Assembly: GCF_001305965.1 (NCBI RefSeq)
Contig: NZ_JXQC01000003.1
Coordinates: forward strand, 3,062,861 to 3,126,860
Source of the DNA: Erythrobacter sp. SG61-1L
GTDB taxonomy: Bacteria; Pseudomonadota; Alphaproteobacteria; Sphingomonadales; Sphingomonadaceae
DNA length: 64,000 nucleotides
Direction: 5' to 3'
Shown here: positions 36,047 to 45,020 of the stretch, piece after piece
Numbering within the stretch: the first letter of the stretch is position 1
Layout: every line of letters starts with the position of its first letter
Notes under the pieces: generated by a model
Seen by the model: only the letters and a program-made list of their open reading frames with translations
What the model was told of the DNA's origin: nothing
Database searches by the model: none
Translations under genes and position numbers: made by a program

Positions 36047-36468
36047 GCGTTTTCAATCAGCTTGTTGAGCGCCGCGCCGTCGAGCCGGGCATGGAGCTTG
36101 TCGCCCACACGGGCATTGGGGCCGCTGCTGCACAGGCCCAGGCAATAGACGTCGGCCAGCTTCACGCGCTCGCCAGCGGTTTTCACCGCGCCTTCTATCA
36201 GCGCTTCGACACCGCGCGCCTTGCAGCTTTCCGCACGGCAGATCTGCACCACGGGGCGCGAATCGGCCTTCGTATGGAAGTCGTGATAGAAACTGACCAC
36301 GCCATGCACGTCGGCACGGCTGAGATTGAGGGCGAGGGCGATTGCGCGCTCGGCCTCCTCGTCCACGCAGCCGAATTCTTCCTGCACGTCGTGCAGAATC
36401 GGCAGCAGCGGGCCTTCACGGCCCTGATGGTCGGCGATGATTTCGGACAGGCGTTGTTCGCGGCTCAT
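36043..36468 (-). CDS. fdsG: NAD-dependent formate dehydrogenase, gamma subunit
   Basis: A 141-residue NuoE-like subunit with one 2Fe-2S cluster. Its ligands are CRAESC (C-x4-C) and CLGLC (C-x3-C). The N-terminal helical part LPILHDVQEEFGCV is typical. It overlaps the fghA stop and the fdsB start by four bases each, so the whole fghA-fdsG-fdsB stretch is translated in series. Confidence 0.95.
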   Translation of the reverse strand: MSREQRLSEIIADHQGREGPLLPILHDVQEEFGCVDEEAERAIALALNLSRADVHGVVSFYHDFHTKADSRPVVQICRAESCKARGVEALIEGAVKTAGERVKLADVYCLGLCSSGPNARVGDKLHARLDGAALNKLIENA

Positions 36469-37304
36469 GCTTTCAGTCTTTCGGCGTGCCAGGCGACATG
36501 TTCGGCCATGAAGGTCGAGATGAAATAATAGGAGTGGTCATACCCCTCCTGCATGCGAATGGCGGCGCGCATATCGGCGTTTCGGCAGACATGGTCAAGC
36601 AACTGAGTCTTGAGCTGCCCTTCGAGGAAGTTGTCGGCCGTGCCCTGATCCACCAGAAGGTCCGGCAAACGGGCGCCGTCTTCGATCAGGGCAACGGCAT
36701 CATATTCGCGCCATTTGGCCTTATCTTCACCGATATAGCCGCCCAGCGCCTTCTCGCCCCAGGGGCAGTTCAGCGGGCTGACGATCGGGGAAAAGGCACT
36801 GGTAGAGCGGAAGCGGCCGGGGTTGCGCAGGGAAATAGTCAACGCGCCATGGCCGCCCATCGAATGGCCAGTGATTCCCTGCCGGTCCATGTCGGCAGGA
36901 AATGCGGCGGCGATGATTCCCGGCAATTCCTGTTCGATATAGGACCGCATGCGGAAATTGGCCGCCCACGGTTCCTGCGTCGCGTCGACATAGAAGCCGG
37001 CGCCCTTGCCGAAATCATAGCCCTCGTCGTCGGGCACATCGTCCCCGCGGGGCGAGGTGTCGGGCGCGACGAAGATGATGCCATGTTCGGCGCAGGCCTG
37101 CCGGAACTCGCCCTTTTCGGTCACGTTCGCATGGGTGCAGGTAAGGCCGGAAAGATACCACAGCACGGGCAGCTTTGCGCCCGGCGCATGATCCGGCACG
37201 AAGACCGAGAAGGTCATCGGCGTGCCGGTGGCGGATGACGCATGCGTATAGACGCCCTGCGTACCGCCGTGGCTTTTCCACGTGCTGACGGTTTCGATGG
37301 TCAT
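36465..37304 (-). CDS. fghA: S-formylglutathione hydrolase
   Basis: A 279-residue esterase-D-type alpha/beta hydrolase that releases formate and glutathione from S-formylglutathione. The nucleophile is S148 in TGHSMGGHGA, the histidine is H257 in YDHSYYF, and the acid lies in DQGTADNF. The LSGLTCTHANV loop near residue 51 is diagnostic. ATG at 37304 overlaps the VOC gene stop. It performs step two between FrmA and the formate dehydrogenase. Confidence 0.95.
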   Translation of the reverse strand: MTIETVSTWKSHGGTQGVYTHASSATGTPMTFSVFVPDHAPGAKLPVLWYLSGLTCTHANVTEKGEFRQACAEHGIIFVAPDTSPRGDDVPDDEGYDFGKGAGFYVDATQEPWAANFRMRSYIEQELPGIIAAAFPADMDRQGITGHSMGGHGALTISLRNPGRFRSTSAFSPIVSPLNCPWGEKALGGYIGEDKAKWREYDAVALIEDGARLPDLLVDQGTADNFLEGQLKTQLLDHVCRNADMRAAIRMQEGYDHSYYFISTFMAEHVAWHAERLKA

Positions 37305-37684
37305 TTCACTTCCCGATAAAGCGCGCACAGCTTGTTGCCGTCCGGATCGCGCAGATAAGCGAGGTAGAGGCGGCCGTTGCTGCTGTCGCGCCAGCCCGGC
37401 GGGTCTTCGATGGCAGTGCCTCCGGCGGCCACGCCCGCTGCATGCCAGGCATCGGCCTGCTCCGGCGAATCCATCGCCAGGCCGATCGTTCCGCCATTGG
37501 CATGGGTCGCGGCTTCCCCGTCGATCGGGCGGGTCACCAGGAAGATCGCTTCCTTGTGCACATAGACAAGCCGGCCCTTCGCATCGACGAAGGCCGGATT
37601 GCCGCCACAGGCCGTGAACAGGGCGTCGTAAAACGCCTTTGAGCGGGCAATATCGTTACTGCCCACTGACAAATGGCTGAACAT
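37301..37684 (-). CDS. VOC-fold (glyoxalase-like) protein 1
   Basis: A 127-residue single-unit vicinal-oxygen-chelate protein. The N-terminal FSHLSVGSNDIARSKAFYDAL places a metal-ligand-type histidine at residue 4, and the C-terminal YLRDPDGNKLCALY is the common VOC ending. The true reaction is unknown. Its position between formaldehyde dehydrogenase and formylglutathione hydrolase genes suggests action on a glutathione adduct or on a second aldehyde such as methylglyoxal. It shares its fold and motif pattern with the next gene upstream, from which it is separated by about 78 bases. Confidence 0.85.
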   Translation of the reverse strand: MFSHLSVGSNDIARSKAFYDALFTACGGNPAFVDAKGRLVYVHKEAIFLVTRPIDGEAATHANGGTIGLAMDSPEQADAWHAAGVAAGGTAIEDPPGWRDSSNGRLYLAYLRDPDGNKLCALYREVK

Positions 37685-37761
37685 TGCGGAGTTCCTCCCC
37701 AGGCCCTCCCGGCAATCCGGCGCCGAATGCTTCGGCACCGGATTGCCCGGTGCAGGTCTGC

Positions 37762-38142
37762 TTAGCGTTCGCCGGTGTTCGGCGTGTAGGCGCAGATCTT
37801 GTGGCCGTCGGGATCGCGCAGATAGGCACCGTACATGTTGCCCGGCGAAGCCGCGCGGAAGCCCGGAGCGCCTGCATCGGTGCCGCCAGCGGCAAGGCCG
37901 GCCGCATGCCAGGCATCGACCTGATCGTAATCTGCGGCAGTAAAGCCGAAGGTGAAGCCGTTCATGCAGGTGGCGCTTTCGCCGTCAGCAGGCGTCGCCA
38001 CGATGAAGCTGCCATTCGCGCTGGGATAGACGGTGCCGTGCGGCAGCGGGTGGCCTTCATAGCCCAGCACAGCCATGGTCGCGTCATAGAACTTGCGCGA
38101 AGCTTCGATGCTGTTGGTGCCGACGAAGATGTGATTGAACAT
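37762..38142 (-). CDS. VOC-fold (glyoxalase-like) protein 2
   Basis: A 126-residue VOC protein, paralogous to its neighbour: FNHIFVGTNSIEASRKFYDA at the N-terminus and YLRDPDGHKICAY near the end, with the shared DAWHAAG.AAGGT block in the middle. The tandem pair probably arose by duplication within the operon. Function unknown; see the neighbouring VOC gene for the context argument. Confidence 0.85.
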   Translation of the reverse strand: MFNHIFVGTNSIEASRKFYDATMAVLGYEGHPLPHGTVYPSANGSFIVATPADGESATCMNGFTFGFTAADYDQVDAWHAAGLAAGGTDAGAPGFRAASPGNMYGAYLRDPDGHKICAYTPNTGER

Positions 38143-38169
38143 CAGAAAGTTCCTTCCAGTGTGACTTGA

Positions 38170-39282
<1,113 letters not shown>

Positions 39283-39309
39283 GAAAACAACTCCTAGCGT
39301 GGATTTTTC

Positions 39310-39339
39310 GGCGATGTGGCCCCAATGGTCCACATCGCC
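39310..39339. promoter_or_regulatory. Stem-loop between MFS gene and frmA
   Basis: GGCGATGTGG and CCACATCGCC form a 10-bp stem with a 10-base loop in the gap between the MFS stop and frmA start. No T-run follows in the direction of transcription, so it is more likely an mRNA processing, stability or regulatory hairpin than a terminator. Confidence 0.4.
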
Positions 39340-39351
39340 CGGCGCTGCGCT

Positions 39352-40749
39352 TCAGTCGAGCGGCGTGCCCGAAGGCAGATCGTCCTGCCCGATCAGTTCA
39401 TCGCCATCGTGTTCGGGCAACATCAGGAACAGGATCAGAGAGACCACCGAACCCAGGGCCATGATGATGGAGACGGTCAGCAACTGATCGTTGCCCAGCA
39501 GCTTGAACAGCGCGCCGGCAAGCAGCGGGCTGCCCGCCGCACCAAGGCGACCGATGCCGAGCACGAAGCCGGTGCCGGTGGCGCGGGCATAGGCCGGGAA
39601 GCCGCGCGCGAAGGCGGCATAATACCCGCTGATAGCGGCATTGGTGAAGAAGCCGGTGATGATCGTTGCCCACTGCCAGCCGTTGAGGGTTTCGCGGCCA
39701 AGGCCGAAAGCGCCGACGCCCACGGCGCCGATCAGCAGCATCAACGCAGTCGGCCACTTGATGCCCAGACGCGCCATCACGAAGCCGAACAGCATCGAGC
39801 CGAAGAAGCCGCCGATGTTGGCCGTGGTCAGCACGGTCGCGGCAACCGGCGGCGGATAGCCCGGAGGATAGTCCGCCACGATCTGCACCGCGAACTTCAG
39901 GATGTAGTAGAAGGTGATTGTGTGGAACATGTAGCCGAAGGCGAGCAGCAGCGTAATCGGGCGCAGCTTCGGATTGGAAAGGATATCCGTTACCTTGGGC
40001 TTGGGCTTGCTGACATCTGCCGCAGGCAGGCCATCGAGCGGCGCCTTGCCAAAGGCGGCCAGAGTCTTGTTTACGCCGGCCAGGTCGCCGCGCGAGGCAC
40101 GATAGGCGGCGGTTTCCGGGACGAGCAGCCAAAGTACCGGGATCAGCGCCGCAGTGACTACTGCGCCCGCTTCGAACACGCCATGCCAGCCGAAGGCTTC
40201 CAGGAGGCCGGTGAACTTGACCATGCCCAGCACGTCGCCCGAGGCGGCAAAGCCGCCGATAATGGCGCCCAAGGGGTAACCGGCCACATAGACACCGATG
40301 CAGAAACGCCGCCAATGGCTATTGCTCACCTCGGCCGTCACCGCATTGGTGGCGGACAGCATGCCGCCGATGCCGATGCCAGTCGCAAAGCGATAGGCGA
40401 ACATGTCAGGGATGCCGGTCGCATGGCCAGCCATCCACATGCCGATTGCCATCACGATGAGGCAGGCGATCATGGTGAGCTTGCGGCCGTATTTGTCAGC
40501 AGCGCCGCCCAGCAGGACTGAACCGAAGCCCATGCCGACCAGTTCGGCAGACAGGACGATGCTGAGTTCGGCGCGGTCGATGCCCCAGTCAGCCGAGATG
40601 CCCGGCGCGGCAAAAGCGCTGGCCAGCACGTCGAAACCGTCAAGGGCGTTGAGCAGGACCATCAGGATCACGACGATCCACTGGCGCGCGCTCATCGGCG
40701 TGTCATTGATAACGGAAATCGGGTTCCCCCCCCCGGACGGAGCTGCCAT
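39352..40749 (-). CDS. MFS transporter, aromatic acid:H+ symporter (AAHS) type
   Basis: A 465-residue, 12-helix major facilitator protein. TM1 carries DGFDVLASAFAAPGI, the D-G-x-D pattern of aromatic-acid symporters such as PcaK. The loop 2-3 motif is GGAADKYGRKLT. The central loop (residues ~225-270) is charged. The likely cargo is an aromatic acid or aldehyde from lignin breakdown, which is inference from family and context. It lies 28 bases downstream of the marR gene. The chosen ATG at 40749 is preceded by a purine-rich site; a run of C at 40730 is within the gene. Confidence 0.87.
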   Translation of the reverse strand: MAAPSGGGNPISVINDTPMSARQWIVVILMVLLNALDGFDVLASAFAAPGISADWGIDRAELSIVLSAELVGMGFGSVLLGGAADKYGRKLTMIACLIVMAIGMWMAGHATGIPDMFAYRFATGIGIGGMLSATNAVTAEVSNSHWRRFCIGVYVAGYPLGAIIGGFAASGDVLGMVKFTGLLEAFGWHGVFEAGAVVTAALIPVLWLLVPETAAYRASRGDLAGVNKTLAAFGKAPLDGLPAADVSKPKPKVTDILSNPKLRPITLLLAFGYMFHTITFYYILKFAVQIVADYPPGYPPPVAATVLTTANIGGFFGSMLFGFVMARLGIKWPTALMLLIGAVGVGAFGLGRETLNGWQWATIITGFFTNAAISGYYAAFARGFPAYARATGTGFVLGIGRLGAAGSPLLAGALFKLLGNDQLLTVSIIMALGSVVSLILFLMLPEHDGDELIGQDDLPSGTPLD

Positions 40750-40777
40750 TCTTCTTGATCCTCTCTCTTGCGCGGCC

Positions 40778-41245
40778 TCAATCGTGGATTCGCGCCAGCA
40801 TTTCCACCAATTTTTCGATTTCTTCGCTCGTGAAGCGGCTCTTGAGCCATTCTTCATGTTCGTGAATGGCCAGCTTCGCCTTGGCGAGCGCATCTGCCCC
40901 CACGTCTGTGAGATAGAGTGCCTGTTTGCGGCCGTCGGTTTCCGAACGTTCGCGGCGCAGGTAATCGCGATCCTGCAGGCGGTTCACGATGGTCATGGTC
41001 GTCGCCCGGTCCATGCGCAGGCGCTGGCCCAGCTCGATCTGCGAAATGGCGGGATTTTCGCCGACCAGCCACAGGACGGAGACCTGCTTCTGGGTCAGTT
41101 CGAGATTGGCGAAGGTCTCTGCAAAGTGGCGATAGACGGCACCGTGGGCCAAACGGATATGGAACCCCACGATATCATTAAGCTCGCCAATGGCGCTATC
41201 ATTGCTTTTGATCAAAGACGCCGCGCCCACTGGCTCTAACCCCAC
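40778..41245 (-). CDS. MarR-family transcriptional regulator
   Basis: A 155-residue winged-helix repressor. The recognition part is ISQIELGQRLRMDRATTMTIVNRLQDRDYL (helix 3-4), and the wing is RRERSETDGRKQALYLT. Flanking helices form the dimer. MarR proteins usually bind short palindromes and are released by phenolic ligands. It is divergent from the lignostilbene dioxygenase gene and heads the minus-strand transporter-formaldehyde unit. The TTGTT-N9-TACAA site between the two genes is the obvious operator, with related sites elsewhere in the window. Confidence 0.92.
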   Translation of the reverse strand: MGLEPVGAASLIKSNDSAIGELNDIVGFHIRLAHGAVYRHFAETFANLELTQKQVSVLWLVGENPAISQIELGQRLRMDRATTMTIVNRLQDRDYLRRERSETDGRKQALYLTDVGADALAKAKLAIHEHEEWLKSRFTSEEIEKLVEMLARIHD

Positions 41246-41254
41246 CGCTTGTCG

Positions 41255-41282
41255 CTTGCCTAATTGTTAGTGGAGCATACAA
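41255..41282 (+). promoter_or_regulatory. Promoter of the dioxygenase gene with overlapping operator
   Basis: TTGCCT (41255-41260) and TACAAT (41277-41282) are 16 bases apart, a good sigma-70 promoter 28 bases before the ATG. The 19-base site TTGTTAGTGGAGCATACAA (41263-41281) fills the spacer and -10 box, so a bound repressor would block polymerase. It matches the site at 60125-60143 at 16 of 19 positions. Confidence 0.6.
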
Positions 41283-41309
41283 TCGCGTGCAAGGAGAGGA
41301 TTTAGACCG

Positions 41310-42779
41310 ATGTCCCATTTCCCGAATACCCCGAATTTCACCGGCTTCAACACGCCCAGCCGGATCGAAGCCGACATTTTCGATCTCGCGCATGAGGGCG
41401 AGATTCCCAAGGAAATCAACGGCGCCTTCTATCGCGTGCAGCCTGATCCGCAGTTTCCGCCCATGTTGGGCGATGACATCGCGTTCAATGGCGACGGGAT
41501 GATCACCCGTTTCCACATCCATGATGGGCAGTGCGATTTCCGCCAGCGCTGGGCCAAGACCGACAAGTGGAAGGCCGAGCATGAAGCCGACCGTGGCCTG
41601 TTCGGCATGTATCGCAATCCGCTGACCGACGATCCTTCGACCAAGGGCATGATTCGCTCCACTGCCAACACCAATGCCTGGATTTTCGCGGGCAAGCTGT
41701 GGGCGATGAAGGAAGACAGCCCGGCCCTGATCATGGACCCGGTCTCCATGGAAACCGATGCCTTCCAGACCTGGGACGGCGCGATGAAGAGCCAGACCTT
41801 CACGGCCCACCCCAAGATCGACCCGCAGACCGGCAACATGGTCGCCATCGGCTATGCCGCATCGGGGCTGTGCACCGATGATGTTTCCTACATGGAAGTC
41901 AGCCCGGACGGGAAACTGATCCGCGAGAAGTGGTTCAAGGTGCCCTATTACTGCATGATGCATGATTTCGGCATCACCGAGGATTACCTGGTGCTGCACA
42001 TCGTGCCCTCCATCGGCAGCTGGGAACGGCTGGAACAGAAGAAGCCGCATTTCGGCTTCGACACCACCATGCCCGTCTATCTGGGCATCATTCCGCGCCG
42101 CGACGACCTGAAGCAGGAAGACATCCGCTGGTTCAAGCGCGACAATTGCTTTGCCAGCCACGTGCTCAATGCCTGGCAGGAAGGCACCAAGGTCCACATC
42201 GTGGTGCCGGAAGCCAAGAACAACATGTTCCCCTTCTTCCCTGACGTGCACGGCGCGCCGTTCAACGGGATGGAGGCCATGAGCAAGCTCACGCGCTGGA
42301 CGGTGGACATGGCCAGCAATGGCGAGGACTTCGCCGAGATTGAGCAGCTTACCGATACTGCATCCGAATTCCCCCGCATCGACGATCGCTTCACCGGCGT
42401 GAAGAACCGTTACGGCTGGGGCCTGGAAATGGACATGAAGCGTCCTTGCGAGCTGAAGGGCGGCAGTGCCGGCGGTTTCCTGATGAACTGCCTGTTCCTG
42501 AAAGATCTGGAAACCGGCGCCGAACAGCACTGGTGGTGCGGCCCGGTCAGCTCGCTGCAGGAACCCTGCTTCATCCCGCGCAGCAAGGATGGGCCGGAAG
42601 GCGACGGCTGGATCGTAATGGTCTGCAACCGGCTTGAGGACCACCGCAGCGATCTGTTGATCTTCGATGCGCTCGACATCGAGAAGGGCCCGGTCGCCAC
42701 GGTGAACATCCCCATCCGCCTGCGTTTCGGCCTGCATGGCAATTTCGTCCGGGCGGAGGAAATCGGCCTGGCAGCATAA
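41310..42779 (+). CDS. Lignostilbene-alpha,beta-dioxygenase (carotenoid oxygenase family)
   Basis: A 489-residue non-haem iron enzyme that splits the central double bond of hydroxystilbenes into two aldehydes, for example vanillin. The four iron ligands are H167, H218, H284 and H476. F59, Y101, K134 and E353, which I recall as active-site residues of the Novosphingobium stilbene oxygenase NOV1, are present at exactly those numbers. This makes a phenolic stilbene substrate far more likely than a carotenoid. An AGGAGAGG ribosome site precedes the ATG. It is divergent from marR and followed by a serine hydrolase gene. Confidence 0.95.
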   Translation: MSHFPNTPNFTGFNTPSRIEADIFDLAHEGEIPKEINGAFYRVQPDPQFPPMLGDDIAFNGDGMITRFHIHDGQCDFRQRWAKTDKWKAEHEADRGLFGMYRNPLTDDPSTKGMIRSTANTNAWIFAGKLWAMKEDSPALIMDPVSMETDAFQTWDGAMKSQTFTAHPKIDPQTGNMVAIGYAASGLCTDDVSYMEVSPDGKLIREKWFKVPYYCMMHDFGITEDYLVLHIVPSIGSWERLEQKKPHFGFDTTMPVYLGIIPRRDDLKQEDIRWFKRDNCFASHVLNAWQEGTKVHIVVPEAKNNMFPFFPDVHGAPFNGMEAMSKLTRWTVDMASNGEDFAEIEQLTDTASEFPRIDDRFTGVKNRYGWGLEMDMKRPCELKGGSAGGFLMNCLFLKDLETGAEQHWWCGPVSSLQEPCFIPRSKDGPEGDGWIVMVCNRLEDHRSDLLIFDALDIEKGPVATVNIPIRLRFGLHGNFVRAEEIGLAA

Positions 42780-42804
42780 AATGCGATAATTGGGGAGAGG
42801 ATCA

Positions 42805-44058
42805 TTGCTGAAGACGTTTCTGGCCGGCGCCACGCTGGCGGCTGGTGCTGTGTGTGTCACTGCCTGCAGTCAGCCCAATGATCCTCCTCCCGCATCCGAA
42901 GCGCTGGAAGGCAAGACCTATCCGCTGACTCCGGCAGTGATTGCCATGCGTTGGCAATTGCTCAATCCGGACGTGAACAGCTTCATCTTCCGCGAACTCG
43001 ACACAATATTCGAAACGCGCCCGGTGCCGCACAGCGGCGAAGTGTGGGACCTGCCCAAGGGCAAGGCCATGGCCATGCCCGCCGATAGGTTCGGCGGCGG
43101 CAGCTACGATTACGGGCAGTTTGCGGAGCGCACTTACACCAACGCCATGCTGGTGATCCGCGACGGCAAGATCGTGTTCGAGGATTACCGCAACCGGATG
43201 GAGGACGGCTCTCCGCATATCGCCTTCTCCATGTCCAAGACGATCACTTCGCTGCTGGTCGGCATCGCGCTGGATCAGGGCAAGATCGGCTCGCTCGACG
43301 ATCCGGCGACCAAATATGTGCCGCAGCTCAAGGGCACCGGCTATGACGGGGTGACGATCCGCCAGATCCTGCAGATGCGATCGGGAGTCGCTTATGAAGA
43401 GCGTTACGATTTCGGCGCCAATCCCAGCTTTGCGGGCAAGCTGCACGAACAGGCGATCGTGCTGAACAAGATGCGCTTTGCCGATGGTGCACTGGAGACG
43501 AAGCGGGCGAACGAGCCGGGCAGCACCTTCAACTATTCCACGCTGGATACGATGGTGCTCGGCTGGATACTGGAGGAAGCCACCGGGCAGAAGCTGGAAG
43601 ACTATACCCGGGCCAATCTCTGGGGCCCGCTGGGCGCTGAAGCCGATGGCTTCTGGCTCGCCGATGGCCCGCCCGGTGCTGGCCGCGCACTCAACGGCAT
43701 GGGTTTCAACGCCCGGCTGCGCGATTTCGGCCGGCTTGGCGAGCTGATGCTGAATGACGGGATGCGCGGCGAAACGCGCGTGATCCCGGAAGGCTGGATG
43801 AAACAGGCCACAACCATGCTGCCCACCGGCGCCCCGGCGGATCAGGGCTTCCCCGGCTATGGCTATCAGATCTGGCAGATCGACGATGAGCCGGGCGCCT
43901 ATGCGGCGGTCGGCCTTGCCGGGCAGTTCATCTATGTCAGCCCGGCAACGAAAACCGTGATCGTGAAGCTGAGCTATTATCCGCCGGTTCCGCCGCCAAC
44001 CGTGGACGGTGAAGTGATTTCCTATTTCAAGGCGATTGCCCATACGCCGGTGGAATAG
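42805..44058 (+). CDS. Serine hydrolase, beta-lactamase/esterase family, lipoprotein-like
   Basis: A 417-residue class C beta-lactamase-fold protein. The nucleophile motif is SMSKTITSLL (S-x-x-K), followed by FNYSTLDT with the catalytic tyrosine and a late GLAGQFIYVSP strand. Members are usually esterases or peptidases rather than beta-lactamases. The N-terminus is hydrophobic and ends in VTAC, a possible lipobox, so it may be an outer lipoprotein. TTG at 42805 is the best start, as GGGGAGAGG lies just upstream. It follows the dioxygenase gene by 25 bases and may act on esterified aromatics; that is inference. Confidence 0.85.
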   Translation: MLKTFLAGATLAAGAVCVTACSQPNDPPPASEALEGKTYPLTPAVIAMRWQLLNPDVNSFIFRELDTIFETRPVPHSGEVWDLPKGKAMAMPADRFGGGSYDYGQFAERTYTNAMLVIRDGKIVFEDYRNRMEDGSPHIAFSMSKTITSLLVGIALDQGKIGSLDDPATKYVPQLKGTGYDGVTIRQILQMRSGVAYEERYDFGANPSFAGKLHEQAIVLNKMRFADGALETKRANEPGSTFNYSTLDTMVLGWILEEATGQKLEDYTRANLWGPLGAEADGFWLADGPPGAGRALNGMGFNARLRDFGRLGELMLNDGMRGETRVIPEGWMKQATTMLPTGAPADQGFPGYGYQIWQIDDEPGAYAAVGLAGQFIYVSPATKTVIVKLSYYPPVPPPTVDGEVISYFKAIAHTPVE

Positions 44059-44147
44059 GCGGATTTAGCGGATGCAGGATCGGGGCGGGCGCATTATCTC
44101 TCTCGTCATAAAGCAATAATCGAAGAAGCGAGGAGTGACGCCCGCCC

Positions 44148-44942
44148 ATGACCACTGCCAATGTAAGTGACCGCAAGCCGATAGAATGCTGGCTGACCGA
44201 TATGGACGGCGTGCTGGTCCATGAAGGCAATGCCCTGCCCGGCGCGGCGGAGTTCATTGCCCGGCTGGTGGAGAAACAGCGCCGCTTCCTGCTGCTGACC
44301 AACAATTCCATCTACACGCCGCGCGATCTGGCCGCCCGGCTGGAAAGTTCGGGCCTGAAAGTGCCGGAGGAATCGATTTTCACCTCTGCGCTGGCCACGG
44401 CGGATTTCCTCGCCTCGCAGCAGCCGCGCGGTACGGCTTTCGTCATCGGGGAGGCCGGGCTGACCACTGCCCTGCATGAGATCGGCTATACATTGACCGA
44501 CAATGATCCCGATTACGTGGTGATCGGCGAATTGCGCAGCTACAGCTTCGAGGCGATCACCAAGGCGATCCGGCTGGTGGGCAAGGGTGCGCGCTTTATC
44601 GCCACCAATCCCGATGTCACGTCGCCTTCGCCCGAAGGGCCGCTGCCCGCCACCGGATCGGTCGCGGCGATGATCACCAAGGCGACCGGGGCGAAACCCT
44701 ATTTCGTAGGCAAGCCCAACCCCATGATGTTCCGCAGCGCGCTGAACCGGATCGAGGCCCATTCGGAAACCACCGCCATGATCGGAGACCGGATGGATAC
44801 GGACATCGTCGCAGGGATCGAGGCCGGGCTTGAGACGATCCTTGTTCTGACCGGTTCGACGAAGAAGGAACAGGTCGCCCGTTATCCTTTCCGCCCCAAC
44901 CGGGTGCTGCCGTCCATCGCGCAGGTCGTCGATCTGGTCTGA
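44148..44942 (+). CDS. HAD-IIA family phosphatase (NagD-like)
   Basis: A 264-residue haloacid-dehalogenase phosphatase. Motif 1 is WLTDMDGVLVHEG near residue 15, motif 2 is LLLTNNSI, and motif 4 is MIGDRMDTDIVAGIEAG. The central cap region between them is of the C2/IIA type. NagD-like enzymes dephosphorylate sugar or nucleotide phosphates; the substrate here is unknown. A GAGGAG site precedes the ATG and a strong bidirectional terminator follows the gene. Confidence 0.92.
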   Translation: MTTANVSDRKPIECWLTDMDGVLVHEGNALPGAAEFIARLVEKQRRFLLLTNNSIYTPRDLAARLESSGLKVPEESIFTSALATADFLASQQPRGTAFVIGEAGLTTALHEIGYTLTDNDPDYVVIGELRSYSFEAITKAIRLVGKGARFIATNPDVTSPSPEGPLPATGSVAAMITKATGAKPYFVGKPNPMMFRSALNRIEAHSETTAMIGDRMDTDIVAGIEAGLETILVLTGSTKKEQVARYPFRPNRVLPSIAQVVDLV

Positions 44943-44957
44943 GATAGCTGCAATGCG

Positions 44958-44993
44958 AAAAGGGCCGCCCCGGCATTCCGGAGCGGCCCTTTT
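44958..44993. terminator. Bidirectional terminator between convergent genes
   Basis: AAAAGGGCCGC and GCGGCCCTTTT form an 11-bp stem, with further CCGG pairing in the loop. T-runs lie on both strands. It separates the HAD phosphatase gene from the convergent GMC oxidoreductase gene. Confidence 0.85.
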
Positions 44994-45020
44994 TCATTCA
45001 GGCCAAAGCAACGCGCTGCG

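Noticed and set aside
42805-44058. True beta-lactamase resistance gene
   Set aside because: The S-x-x-K fold is shared by esterases and peptidases, and the catabolic context argues against a resistance role.
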